Positions 34,197 to 43,100 of a DNA stretch of 64,000 bases are shown in pieces. The stretch covers positions 62,001 to 126,000 of the forward strand of contig NZ_SMKZ01000010.1 in NCBI RefSeq assembly GCF_004349065.1, read 5' to 3'. Each line of letters starts with the position of its first letter. Position 1 is the stretch's first letter. The notes under the pieces were generated by a model. The model saw nothing but the letters and a program-made list of their open reading frames with translations. It ran no database searches and was not told the origin of the DNA. This stretch comes from Jiangella asiatica. GTDB lineage: Bacteria > Actinomycetota > Actinomycetes > Jiangellales > Jiangellaceae. A program made the translations under genes and the position numbers.

Positions 34197-34576
34197 CCAT
34201 CCAGCCGCTCGCCCCCGCAGTGCTGCCCGCGCCCATCGGCAACTACACGCACGGCACCCTGGTCACCGAGGCCAGCCGGACGGTGTTCGTCAGCGGCCAA
34301 GTGCCGTGGTCGCGCGAGGGCGAGCTGCCCGCGGACTTCGAGAGCCAGTGCCGACTCGTCTGGCGAAACGTGCTTGCCGTGCTGGACGAAGCCGGCATGG
34401 GCGTGCCGAACCTGGCGAAGGTGACGACGTACCTCTCCGACCGCCGCCACCGCGAGGCCAACAGCCGCATCCGGCAGGAGGTGCTCGGCGACCACGCGCC
34501 GGCGCTCACGATCATCATCGCCGACATCTACGCCGAAGAGTGGCTACTGGAGATCGAGGCGGTCGCCGTCGGCTGA
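34193..34576 (+). CDS. RidA/YjgF/UK114-family protein
   Basis: 127 residues from GTG 34193, with AAGGAG five bases upstream and overlap with the regulator stop. TIQPLAPAVLPAPIGNYTHGTLV at the start, VFVSGQVPW, NVLAVLDEAGMGVPNLAKVTTYLSD and a terminal IEAVAV are characteristic of RidA proteins, which hydrolyse reactive enamine/imine intermediates. The usual catalytic arginine position (R in the IRQEVLGD segment) is compatible. Coupling to a cupin regulator suggests it works on a specific amine or amino-acid breakdown route. Confidence 0.88.
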   Translation: MTIQPLAPAVLPAPIGNYTHGTLVTEASRTVFVSGQVPWSREGELPADFESQCRLVWRNVLAVLDEAGMGVPNLAKVTTYLSDRRHREANSRIRQEVLGDHAPALTIIIADIYAEEWLLEIEAVAVG

Positions 34577-34606
34577 CGCTGCGGCGTCGTGCGAGAAGAT
34601 AGAAGC

Positions 34607-35035
34607 GTGAGTCCGCCGGCGGTCCCGCTCGCCCGGCACCTGCTTCGGGTGCGCGACCTCATCGACCGCGCGTTCGCCGAGCCGCTCGACGTCGCCGCGC
34701 TCGCTCGCAGCGCGTCGGTGTCGCCGGCGTATTTCAGCCGCAGTTTCAAGGCCGCGTTCGGGGAGACGCCGCACCAGTACCTGATGAGCCGGCGGATGGA
34801 GCGGGCCACCGCGATGTTGCGCGGCGGAGACCTCACCGTCACCGAGATCTGCCTCGCGGTCGGGTTCACCAGCCTCGGGTCGTTCAGCACGCAGTTCCGG
34901 CGTTTCGTCGGCGACAGCCCGAGCGGGTACCGCGCCCGGCACCGTCTCGACGCCCTGGCCGCGGTCCCGACCTGCTACGTCCGCATGTGGACGCGACCGC
35001 GGCCGTCGACGCCGTCGGCGCACCCACGCGACTGA
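34607..35035 (+). CDS. Short AraC-family transcriptional regulator
   Basis: 142 residues, GTG 34607. Almost the whole protein is the double helix-turn-helix of AraC: LARSASVSPAYFSRSFKAAFGETPHQYLMSRRMERA and TVTEICLAVGFTSLGSFSTQFRRFVGDSPSGYR. There is no separate ligand domain; the last 25 residues are unstructured-looking. Short AraC proteins of this type often precede a VOC/glyoxalase gene in actinobacteria, and one is found at 35941, so they may be functionally linked with the hydrolase between them. Confidence 0.88.
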   Translation: MSPPAVPLARHLLRVRDLIDRAFAEPLDVAALARSASVSPAYFSRSFKAAFGETPHQYLMSRRMERATAMLRGGDLTVTEICLAVGFTSLGSFSTQFRRFVGDSPSGYRARHRLDALAAVPTCYVRMWTRPRPSTPSAHPRD

Positions 35036-35129
35036 GCAGTTTTGGAGAAGCCCAGCGTACCGCACCGTTCCTATCGTCGAGGACGAGCGGCCGCGGACCC
35101 GCCGCGGCCGGGACAGACAGGAGCACCCC

Positions 35130-35912
35130 ATGGAGGGGATCACGTCCAAGGACGGCACCCCGATCGCGTTCGACCAGCTCGGCGAGGGTCCGCCGATCAT
35201 CGTCGTCGCCGGCGCCTCCTGCGACCGTGCCATCGACGCGCCGCTCGCCAAGGCGCTGGCGGAGCACTTCACCGTCCTCAACCACGACCGGCGCGGCCGC
35301 GGCGACAGCGGCGACACCGCGCCGTACGCCGTCGCCCGCGAGGTCGAGGACCTGCACGCCCTCATCGAGGCCGCCGGCGGGACGGCCGCGCTGCTCGGCC
35401 TCTCCTCGGGCGCGGTGCTGGCCGCCGAGGCGGCCGCCTCCGGCCTGCCGGTCACCCGGCTGATCATGTGGGAGCCGCCGTTCAGCATCGACCCGGAGGG
35501 CGTCCAGCAGGCCGCCGCGTACACGGCCCGGCTCACCGAGCTGCTCGGCGCCGACCGGCTGGACGACGCACTCGCGCTGTTCATGCGCCAGGTCGGCCTC
35601 CCCGGCGAGGCGATCGCCGGCGCGCGGCAGTCGCCGTACTGGGCCGCCGGCCTCAGCCTGGCTCCGACGCTGGCCTACGACGCCGCGATCATGGGCGACA
35701 ACACAGTCCCGGCCGAGCGGTTCGGCGTGATCACCGTGCCGACGTTGGTGCTGGCCGGGTCGGCGAGCCCGCCGTTCATGGTCGAGGCGGCCAGGCGGGC
35801 CGCTGCCGCCGTTCCCGGTGCCCGGTTCGACGTGCTGGACGGCCAGGACCACAATGTGGCTCCGGACGCCATCACGCCGGTCGTCGCGGAGTTCGCCGGC
35901 CGGCGCGCATGA
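35130..35912 (+). CDS. Alpha/beta hydrolase
   Basis: 260 residues, ATG 35130 with AGGAG upstream. It has the fold signature DGTPIAFDQLGEGPPIIVVAGA, the nucleophile elbow GLSSG (serine near 91), acid-strand VPTLVLAGSASPPF and the histidine in DGQDHNV near 240. VAGASCD in place of the usual HGxG oxyanion motif is typical of a subgroup of small actinobacterial hydrolases. The substrate is unknown. It is followed after 28 bases by the VOC gene. Confidence 0.85.
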   Translation: MEGITSKDGTPIAFDQLGEGPPIIVVAGASCDRAIDAPLAKALAEHFTVLNHDRRGRGDSGDTAPYAVAREVEDLHALIEAAGGTAALLGLSSGAVLAAEAAASGLPVTRLIMWEPPFSIDPEGVQQAAAYTARLTELLGADRLDDALALFMRQVGLPGEAIAGARQSPYWAAGLSLAPTLAYDAAIMGDNTVPAERFGVITVPTLVLAGSASPPFMVEAARRAAAAVPGARFDVLDGQDHNVAPDAITPVVAEFAGRRA

Positions 35913-35940
35913 CGGGCCGGCCACGGCGAGGAGGTCTCCA

Positions 35941-36363
35941 ATGATCAGCGGTATCGCGCTGGTGTGCGTCAACGTCCTGGACATGGACGTCGCCCGCGCG
36001 TTCTACGTCGACGCCCTCGGCTTCGAGGTCGCCTACGACGTCATCCAGGACGGCTTCCACTGGTTCGTCGTCCACCCGCCCGAGAGCCCGGACGTGCCGC
36101 TGATGCTCGTCCTCCCGGGACCGCCGCTGCTCGACGGCGAGCTGGCCGAGCAGATCCGCACCCTGGTGGCGACGGGGTACCTCGGGCCGGGCGCGTTCCG
36201 GACCCAGGACTGCTGGGCCACGTACCGTGAGCTGAAGGCCAAGGGCGTGGAGTTCATCGAGGAGCCGACGGAGCGGTTCTACGGCATCGACGCCGCCTTC
36301 CGCGACCCGTTCGGCAACCACTGGCGGCTCACCCAGCCCAAGCAGGTCATGCCGCCCGCCTAG
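35941..36363 (+). CDS. VOC-superfamily (glyoxalase/bleomycin-resistance) protein
   Basis: 140 residues from ATG 35941, with GAGGAGG upstream. It shows the paired beta-alpha-beta-beta-beta layout: VCVNVLDMDVARAFYVDALGFEVAYD, then VEFIEEPTERFYGIDAAFRDPFGNHWRLTQP, which holds the second-module metal ligand Glu/His region. A dioxygenase, isomerase or resistance role is possible. Its partner is the AraC-type regulator at 34607, by analogy with similar gene neighbourhoods. Confidence 0.85.
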   Translation: MISGIALVCVNVLDMDVARAFYVDALGFEVAYDVIQDGFHWFVVHPPESPDVPLMLVLPGPPLLDGELAEQIRTLVATGYLGPGAFRTQDCWATYRELKAKGVEFIEEPTERFYGIDAAFRDPFGNHWRLTQPKQVMPPA

Positions 36364-36373
36364 GGTGAGTAGA

Positions 36374-36835
36374 GTGACCGAGCTTCGTTCCCTGACCTTC
36401 CGCGAGGCAACTCGGGCCGACCTGCCGGCCATCGTCGCCATGCTCGCCGATGACGTCCTGGGCAAGTCCCGCGACGCCGGCACCGTCGACGAGAGGTACG
36501 AGCAAGCTTTCGCCAGCATCGACGCCGACCCACGCAACCACCTGATCGTCGGCGACGACGGCGGCCAGGTGATCGCCTGCATGCAGCTGACGTTCATCCC
36601 GGGCCTCGGCCGGCACGGCGCCGAGCGCTGCCTCGTCGAGGCCGTGCGGGTCCACTCGGACCGGCGCGGCACCGGCGTCGGCTGGCAGCTGATGGCCTGG
36701 GCCATCGAGCGGGCACGGGCGCGCGGGTGCGTGATGGTCCAGCTCACCAGCGCCAAGACCCGCGTCGACGCGCACCGCTTCTATCTCCGCCTCGGCTTCG
36801 TCGCCAGCCACGAAGGCATGAAGCTCGCCCTCTGA
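36374..36835 (+). CDS. GNAT-family N-acetyltransferase
   Basis: 153 residues from GTG 36374 with GGGTGAG four bases upstream (a GTG at 36365 is the alternative). Features of the acetyl-CoA fold are VIACMQLTFIPGLG, the pyrophosphate loop VHSDRRGTGVGWQLMAWAIERARARGC and the terminal HRFYLRLGFVASHEGMKLAL. The substrate is unknown. It begins 10 bases after the VOC stop, so it belongs to the same operon. Confidence 0.85.
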   Translation: MTELRSLTFREATRADLPAIVAMLADDVLGKSRDAGTVDERYEQAFASIDADPRNHLIVGDDGGQVIACMQLTFIPGLGRHGAERCLVEAVRVHSDRRGTGVGWQLMAWAIERARARGCVMVQLTSAKTRVDAHRFYLRLGFVASHEGMKLAL

Positions 36836-36902
36836 CGCTCGGTCGTGCCAGACCGTCCTGGTCCCGCGACGGCGTCGGCGCCGGGGTCAGCGGGGAGGAA
36901 CC

Positions 36903-36939
36903 GTAGACACCTCCCCTCCTGATGTATACACTTCCTCTC
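36903..36939 (+). promoter_or_regulatory. Direct repeat and -10 candidate of the AbiE operon
   Basis: GTAGACACCTCCCCTC (36903-36918) and GTATACACTTCCTCTC (36924-36939) match at 13 of 16 positions and start 21 bases apart, two helical turns. The second contains TATACA (36925-36930) as a -10 candidate. It ends just before the GTG at 36940. AbiEi antitoxins repress their own operon by binding repeats, so this is a good operator candidate. Confidence 0.5.
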
Positions 36940-37584
36940 GTGGCGCCTGAGGGGCTCTCAGCCAACGGGTCGACCGGAGCCTCGACCCGTACCGCCGAGC
37001 GCGCCCTGGACCTTCTCCGGCAGCTACCCCCGACGTTCACGTACACCCAGGCCCGCCAGGCGGGCCTCAGCCATCGCGGGCTGTACGGCCTCCGCGGCGC
37101 CGGCATCGTCGAGCCGCTGGGCCGAGGGCTCTATCGTCGGGTCGACGCGGTACTCACCGACCCGACGCTCACCGAAGTTGCCGTCCGCGCGCCCCTGGCG
37201 ACGTTGTGCCTGACCAGCGCTTTGGTCGAGCACGACCTGAGCGACGCCATCCCGACGGCGCCCCACCTGGCGCTGCCGCGGGGCAGCCGGTTCCCATCAA
37301 CCACCGGGCCGGTGACATGGCACGCCTTCGCCGCCGAGACATTCGAGCTCGGCCGCATAAGGAGGCGAGTGGACAGTCAGCTGCAGCTCGGCCTATACAA
37401 CGCGGAGAGAACTATCGTCGACACCTTCCGGTTGCGACACCTGACCGGCTCGGACGAGGCATACGAGGCACTACGCCGCTGGCTGAGCCGGCGTGGCTCA
37501 CAACCCAGCACGCTGCTGACGATGGCCGGACACTTCCCCCGGACGCTCCCGAGCATCCGGCACGCACTGGAGGTTCTGCTGTGA
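36940..37584 (+). CDS. abiEi: AbiEi-type antitoxin (type IV toxin-antitoxin)
   Basis: 214 residues if started at GTG 36940, which fits a leaderless transcript from TATACA at 36925; ATG 36922 is the alternative and would overlap that -10. An N-terminal winged helix (ALDLLRQLPPTFTYTQARQAGLSHRGLYGLRGAGIVEPLGRGLYRR) is followed by the C-terminal antitoxin domain with ATLCLTSALVEHDLSDAIPTAPHLALPRGSR and YNAERTIVDTFRLRH. This is the AbiEi_4/AbiEi C-terminal pattern. It overlaps the toxin start (GTGA). The protein should neutralise the nucleotidyltransferase toxin and repress the operon. Confidence 0.8.
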   Translation: MAPEGLSANGSTGASTRTAERALDLLRQLPPTFTYTQARQAGLSHRGLYGLRGAGIVEPLGRGLYRRVDAVLTDPTLTEVAVRAPLATLCLTSALVEHDLSDAIPTAPHLALPRGSRFPSTTGPVTWHAFAAETFELGRIRRRVDSQLQLGLYNAERTIVDTFRLRHLTGSDEAYEALRRWLSRRGSQPSTLLTMAGHFPRTLPSIRHALEVLL

Positions 37585-38486
37585 CGACATCCCCCGGCCG
37601 CCGCCCCACGAGAGCCACGGCCGGGGGACGCGCCTACCTGGACCTGCGCCGCCACGCCCGCGCGACCGGTCGCGACACCGGCGAGGTGCTACAGCTCTAC
37701 GTCCTCGAGGGGTTCCTCGACAGGCTGCGGACGTCGCCGCTCGCCGATCGCTTGATCCTCAAAGGCGGCGTGCTGCTGGCGGCCTTCGACACCCGGCGCC
37801 CCACCCGCGACATCGACGTCGCGGCCCTCGACCTCGACCGTGACGCCCAGAGCGTCCTCCATGCCCTCGGCCGAGTCGCCGCGGTCCATGTCGACGACGG
37901 TCTTGCCTTCGACCACGGCGCCGCTACCGCCACGGCCATCCGCGACGACGAGCTGTACGGCGGCATCCGGGTCACGATGCCCTGCTCGCTCGATCGGGCC
38001 CGGATGCGCTTCCACGTGGACGTCAATGTCGGCGACCCGATCTGGCCGGCACCGCGCCCGATCGAGCTGCCCCGGCTGCTCGGCGGATCGATACGCCTCC
38101 TGGGCTACCCGCTGAGCATGGTGTTCGCGGAGAAGCTCGTCACCGCCGCCGAACGAGGGGCTGCGAACACCCGCTGGCGCGACTTCGCCGATGTCTACCT
38201 GCTGTCGCGCCGCCACGACCAGGACGGCACGGAGCTCGTCGTGGCGATCAGGCGAGTGGCCGAGCATCGCGGAACAGAGCTCCACAGAGCCACGGTCGAC
38301 CTCGACGGCTTCGCCGACCTCGCCCAATCGAGGTGGCGGGCGTGGCGCAACCGCCTCGGCCTGGACGACCGCCTGCCCGAGAGCTTCGCCGAGGTACTCG
38401 GCGAGGTCGACGCTTTCGCGGCGGCGGCGCTCGACGGTTCCGCGGCGGGCCGGCACTGGTCCGGCGTCGCGCGCCACTGGACCTGA
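37581..38486 (+). CDS. abiEii: AbiEii-type nucleotidyltransferase toxin
   Basis: 301 residues from GTG 37581, with GGAGG seven bases upstream. Four motifs of the AbiEii/DUF1814 nucleotidyltransferase family are visible. They are LILKGGVLLAAF with RPTRDIDVAAL (motif I, the metal-binding D-x-D), FHVDVNVGD (the third carboxylate), EKLVTAAERG (motif III lysine) and RWRDFADVYLL (motif IV). Members of this family transfer nucleotides to tRNA 3' ends and stop growth, or act in phage abortive infection. All key residues appear intact, so the module should be active. Confidence 0.85.
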   Translation: MTTSPGRRPTRATAGGRAYLDLRRHARATGRDTGEVLQLYVLEGFLDRLRTSPLADRLILKGGVLLAAFDTRRPTRDIDVAALDLDRDAQSVLHALGRVAAVHVDDGLAFDHGAATATAIRDDELYGGIRVTMPCSLDRARMRFHVDVNVGDPIWPAPRPIELPRLLGGSIRLLGYPLSMVFAEKLVTAAERGAANTRWRDFADVYLLSRRHDQDGTELVVAIRRVAEHRGTELHRATVDLDGFADLAQSRWRAWRNRLGLDDRLPESFAEVLGEVDAFAAAALDGSAAGRHWSGVARHWT

Positions 38487-38622
38487 CTTAGGTGATGGCG
38501 GGCGGGCGTTCATGGATGTTTCACCGGCCCGCTGGGGGATGTTCCCGCGCCGGATTCGGGTGGGTTCGAGGCTTCTGTTCCATCCCAGCCTTCATCCGCC
38601 ACCCACCCCTCCGGAGGTCGAC

Positions 38623-39570
38623 ATGATCCCCCGCACCACGGCCGCGACCGCTCTGGGGGTCGCTGCGACCGCCCTCGTGCTGAGTACGGTGTTGGTCTCG
38701 GCCCAGGCCGCTTCCGACGCCACCATGACCGACGCCGCCACGCCCGCGACAAACCAGGTGATCCCCGGCGCTGAGTTCGCCCGGTACGACGCGTTCGACG
38801 CCAACCAGGGCGTCGCCGTCGACCGGCGGCACTTCTACGCGGTGAACAACCGGACCATCACCAAGCACGACCGCGTCAGCGGCGAGCCGCTGCTGCAGTT
38901 CGCCGGCGCGGAGGGCGGCCCGATCGAGCACCTGGACAGTGGCGTCGTCGTCAACGGGAGGCTGTACGCCGCGCACTCGAACTACTCGGAGTACCCGATG
39001 GAGAGCTCCATCGAGATCTTCGACACCCGAACCATGGAGCACATCGGCACCCACAGCTTCGGCATCCACCGCGGCTCGCTGACCTGGCTGGACCGGCACG
39101 ACGGCGCCTGGTGGGCGACGTTCGCCAACTACGACCGGCTGCGCGACGGCTCGGACGTGCCGTACGGCGAGACGTACAACACCCAGGTGGTGAAGCTGGA
39201 CGACGACTTCCAGGTGGTGGAGTCGTGGACGATCCCGAAGCCGATCCTCGACCGGTTCGAGGACATGAGCAACTCCGGCGGCTCGTGGGGACCGGACGGC
39301 CGGCTCTGGCTGACCGGCCACGACCTGCCCGAGGCGTACGTCATGGACCTTCCGGCCGCAGGCAGCGAGCTGACCTGGGTCGCCACCGTCAGTCTGCCCG
39401 GCATCGAGGGGCAGGGCATCGCCTGGGACGACGCCGGGCGGAACTCCACGCTGTGGGGCATCAGCCGTCGCAACGCCGACGTCGTCAGCTTCGGCATCCC
39501 GGTCGGCGACATCGAGGAGCCGGCCGGCGAGCAGTGGCGGGTCAACGGCCCGGGCGAGTTCGACGAGTGA
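38623..39570 (+). CDS. Secreted propeller-like protein of unknown function
   Basis: 315 residues from ATG 38623, with GGAGG five bases upstream and a signal peptide ending near AQA (about residue 29). The mature protein has short repeated strands with turns such as DRRHFYAVNNRTITKHDR, GVVVNGRLYAAHSNYSE and SSIEIFDTRTMEHIG, then WGPDGRLWLTGHD. The pattern resembles a single beta-propeller of the lactonase or NHL-like type, but without a recognisable catalytic set. It is not a close relative of the three propeller genes at 1-10 kb. It probably follows its own promoter; the neighbouring toxin gene ends 137 bases upstream. Confidence 0.7.
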   Translation: MIPRTTAATALGVAATALVLSTVLVSAQAASDATMTDAATPATNQVIPGAEFARYDAFDANQGVAVDRRHFYAVNNRTITKHDRVSGEPLLQFAGAEGGPIEHLDSGVVVNGRLYAAHSNYSEYPMESSIEIFDTRTMEHIGTHSFGIHRGSLTWLDRHDGAWWATFANYDRLRDGSDVPYGETYNTQVVKLDDDFQVVESWTIPKPILDRFEDMSNSGGSWGPDGRLWLTGHDLPEAYVMDLPAAGSELTWVATVSLPGIEGQGIAWDDAGRNSTLWGISRRNADVVSFGIPVGDIEEPAGEQWRVNGPGEFDE

Positions 39571-39614
39571 TCACCGGGGGTCGCAGCTCAAGGCACTAGA
39601 TTCGCCGCATCGTC

Positions 39615-40110
39615 ATGGATCGCCGCCCCCGGCTGGATCGCCGGAGCGACTGTCCTCGTCACCGTGCCGACCGGGGTGTCGACGGTGCTGAGCGCTGGCC
39701 CGCGACGTCGTCATCGCGGCGGTGTTCGGTGCCGGCGGCGAGCTGGACGGCTACGTCGTCGCGCTCGGGCTGTTGGCGGGCGCCATGGCGAAGGCCGCGG
39801 TACCGGTGCTGTCCCGGCAGGCCACCGGCGACGACGGCGCCCGGCGCAGCGACCCTGGTGATCCGCTGCTCGCGGGTGAGATCGTCGCGGTGCTGGCGCC
39901 CGGGTTCAGCCCGGCCGAGGCGGCGTCGGCCGAGCACCTCACCCGCGTCGTGCTGATCGCGGCGGCTGGTCGAGCTCGTCTTCCAGCGCGGCAACCTCGA
40001 CGCCGACGACGCCGAGCTGACCGCGGCCGCGCTGCGCTGGTACGCCCACGGTGCTGGCGCTGGGCCGGCGCGAGGTGATGGTGCGGGCGAACGGTGACGC
40101 AACCAGGCGT
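39615..40110 (+). pseudogene. murJ-like lipid II flippase pseudogene
   Basis: Pieces of a MurJ/MviN-type membrane protein appear in order but in different frames with large gaps. They are WIAAPGWIAGATVLVTV, then ARDVVIAAVFGAGGELDGYV and AKAAVPVLSRQA, APGFSPAEAASAEHLTRVVL, ELVFQRGNLDADDAELTAAALRWYA, and VLALGRREVMVRA. An intact gene would be about three times longer. At least two frameshifts plus deletions are needed to explain the sequence. It fills the convergent gap between the 38623 gene and the protease gene. Confidence 0.6.
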
Positions 40111-43100
40111 TCAGCGGACGGTCACGCGGACGGGGATGCGCAGCTGTGGGGCGCCGGGATCGGTGGTGTCGACGAGCAGGGTCGCCACGTAGCTCTCCCC
40201 CGCCCGCATCGAGCCGCCGTCGACGTGCACGCTCACCCGCGCCGAGCCGTCCGCCGCGATCGTCCCGTCCACCGTCCCGCGCACCGAGAGCCAGGGCACG
40301 TCCGCGGCCGTCCCGGCGCACCGCTCGCCGACCGGCAGGTACCACGCGCTGTTCAGCGAGCTGCCGTTGCCGCCGACGGACCAGATCTCGCCGCCGGTGC
40401 GGGCCTCGGTACAGAACCCGGCCGGTGCGCCGTGCACCGGGCGCGGCAGGTCGTCGGCCGGGTCGATCGTCCACGTCCCGCTGTCCCAGTCCGCCAGCGC
40501 GAGCCGCTGCACCGTCGTCGTCGGCAGCCGGCCGTACGGGGGCCGGTCCTCCTCGCCGCCGACGGCGTAGACCGCCTGGTCGGTGACGGCGAGCGACAGG
40601 CCCGCCCGCGGCGCCGCCAGCGCCGGCCCCGCGCTCCACGTCCCCTCGCGCAGGTCGAGCCGCTGCACGGAGTCGTGCACGACCGCGTCGGTGCCCTGCA
40701 CGGACATCCCGCCGACGACGTAGAGGTGCGTCCCGGCCTGGGCGAACCCGGCCCGGCGCACCGGAACCGGCATCGGCTCCCCCTCGGTCCACGTGTCGGT
40801 CGCGATGTCGTAGACGAACAGGTCGCCGCTGGTGCCGTACCAGTCGCCGTCGGGTGCCCCGCCGGCCACGTACACGCGTCCGTCCCAGGCGGCAGCGGCG
40901 GCTCCGTCCAGCGCCTCCGGCAGCGGCGCCGCCTCCGCCCAGGTGTTCCGGGCGATGTCGTAGACGTAGTGCCGGTCGGTCGCGTCGCCGCCGAGGACAT
41001 GGATCTTCCCTGCCTCGCACACCGCGACCGCTTCCTGTCCCGCCTCCGGGATCGGCGCCAGCTCCTGCCAGGTGTCCGCCACCGCGTCGTACTTCCAGCT
41101 GCGCGGGGTCACCTCGGGCCGGGCGTCCGCCCCGCCGAACACGTAGCCGACGTCGGGCTGGCCGGGGCACTGGGCGGCGGCGTAATTCATCCGGCCGCCC
41201 GGCACCGCCGTACCCTCGGTCCAGCCCTCGGCCGCGGCCACCTCCACCGGCGCTGACGCGGCCGTCGCACCGGACGCCAGCGGCTGCAGCGCCTCGCCGG
41301 TCTCACTCACCTGGAAGTCGTAGCCGGCCGCCCCGCCGGCGTTGTCCAGCGTGATCCGCTCGACGGCCTGCCCGCGGGCGCGCACGGTGAGCTCCAGCTC
41401 CGCCGGCGCCGCCGCCGCGCACGATTCGTCCAGGCGCAGCGTCAGGTCGCGGGCGGCGGTCTCGCCGGCGACGACGTTGGCGGCGCCGTCGCCGCTGGTG
41501 TAGCCGTCGGCGGACGCGGTCACGGTCACCCGTCGCTCGGAGCGGTCCATCCAGTGCCGGTAGACACCGTTCGCGTCCGTGGTCACCTCCACCGTGGACT
41601 TCGCGCCGCGCAGCTCGACGCTGGCGCCGGCAACCGGTGCGCCGGGCGCGTCGCAGCGACCCAGACCGGTGACGGTGCCGGTGACCAGGCCCCACGACGA
41701 CGGCGCGGTGGCGTCCATGCTCACGGTCAGCGCCGGGGCGGTTGCCGGGGTGTCCTCCAGGAGCAGCAGCCGGGCCAGGTACTCGCCGGGCTGGTTCGCC
41801 TCCGCCGCGCCGGCGTCCAGGGTCACCGTCACCTCGGCGGACTCCCCCGGCTCCAGCGTGCGTCGTTCGCCGTCGACCGACATCCACGGCACCGGGTCCT
41901 CGGTCGCGGTCTGGCAGTCGTCGAAGCCGGGCAGCTGCTCGACCCACGGGAACGTGCCCGGCTGGCCCTGCGTGCCGCCGAGCTTGTAGAAGCCGCAGGT
42001 GCCGGCCAGCCGGTAGACATCGAAGATGGAGTTCGGCAGCGCCGCCCACTGCGCCGCGGCCGGGTCGTAATAGAAGCCCTGGTTGCTGCGGTAGCCGCCG
42101 ACCTGCCCGCCGGAGATCATGAGCAGGCCGTTGGCCGCGCTGTTCGCGGTCTGGGTCACCGGGATGGGCAGGTCGGCGATCCGGTACCAGGCGTCGGTGG
42201 CCGGGTTGTAGACGTAGCCGCGGTCGCTGTGCCGCGCATCCGGGCCCTGGCCGCCGGCGCAGTAGATGAGCCCGTCGATCGGGCCGCAGGACTGCCACGC
42301 GGCCGGCTCCGGGTAGTCCGCCACCCGCGACCACGTGTCCGTGGCCGCGTCGTACACCTGCACCGCGGTAGAGCCGTTGAGTTCGGTGTCCGGGGTGATG
42401 CCGCCGATCACGTAGAGCTTGCCGTCGAGGATCGTGTACCCGGCTGCGGCGAACGGGATGGGTGCCGGCGATCGCTCGGACCACGAGTCCGTCGCCGGGT
42501 CGTACACCAGGGTGGTCGCCGTCTCCTCACTCCAGGACCAGCCGCCGACCACGTAGAGGAGGTCGCCGATGAACCCGCCGGCCGCCTTGTTCCGCGGCTC
42601 CTGGAACGCCTCTGTGAGCCTCCACTCGTCGGTGCGGATGTCGTAGATCATGTCCCGCTGCCGCGTGCTGCCGGTGTAGTACATGCCGCCCACGTAGTAG
42701 AGCTTGCCCTCGTGCACGGCGGCCAGGCCGTCGGTGCGCGGGATGGTCATATCGTGCAGCCGCTGCCACTGCGCCTCGTTCGGGTCCGGCGACGGCGCCG
42801 GCGCGCTCGACGCGTCGCCGGCCGTCGCCGCAGCGCTCTGCGGGTCGAGCGGTCCGCCGTCGTCGTCGACGACCGAGAGGCGCAGCGGCGCGCTCGGCAG
42901 CGATGCCAGCGTCTCCTGCTGCTGCTCGAAACCGGTGTCGCGCTCGGCCAGCTCGAACGACGCGGGCGCGGTCCCGACGTTGGTCACTGTGACGGTGGCC
43001 GTGCTGCTGCCGCCGACCTCGACCGAACCCTCGACGACGGTGCTGCTCACGGCCAGCTCGCCGGTGCCGAGCGCGAAGTCCGCGTGGGTGAGCTCGCCGT

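Noticed and set aside
38191-38622. Longer start for the secreted propeller-like protein
   Set aside because: The extra codons overlap the AbiEii gene in another frame; ATG 38623 has an ideal ribosome site and a signal peptide.
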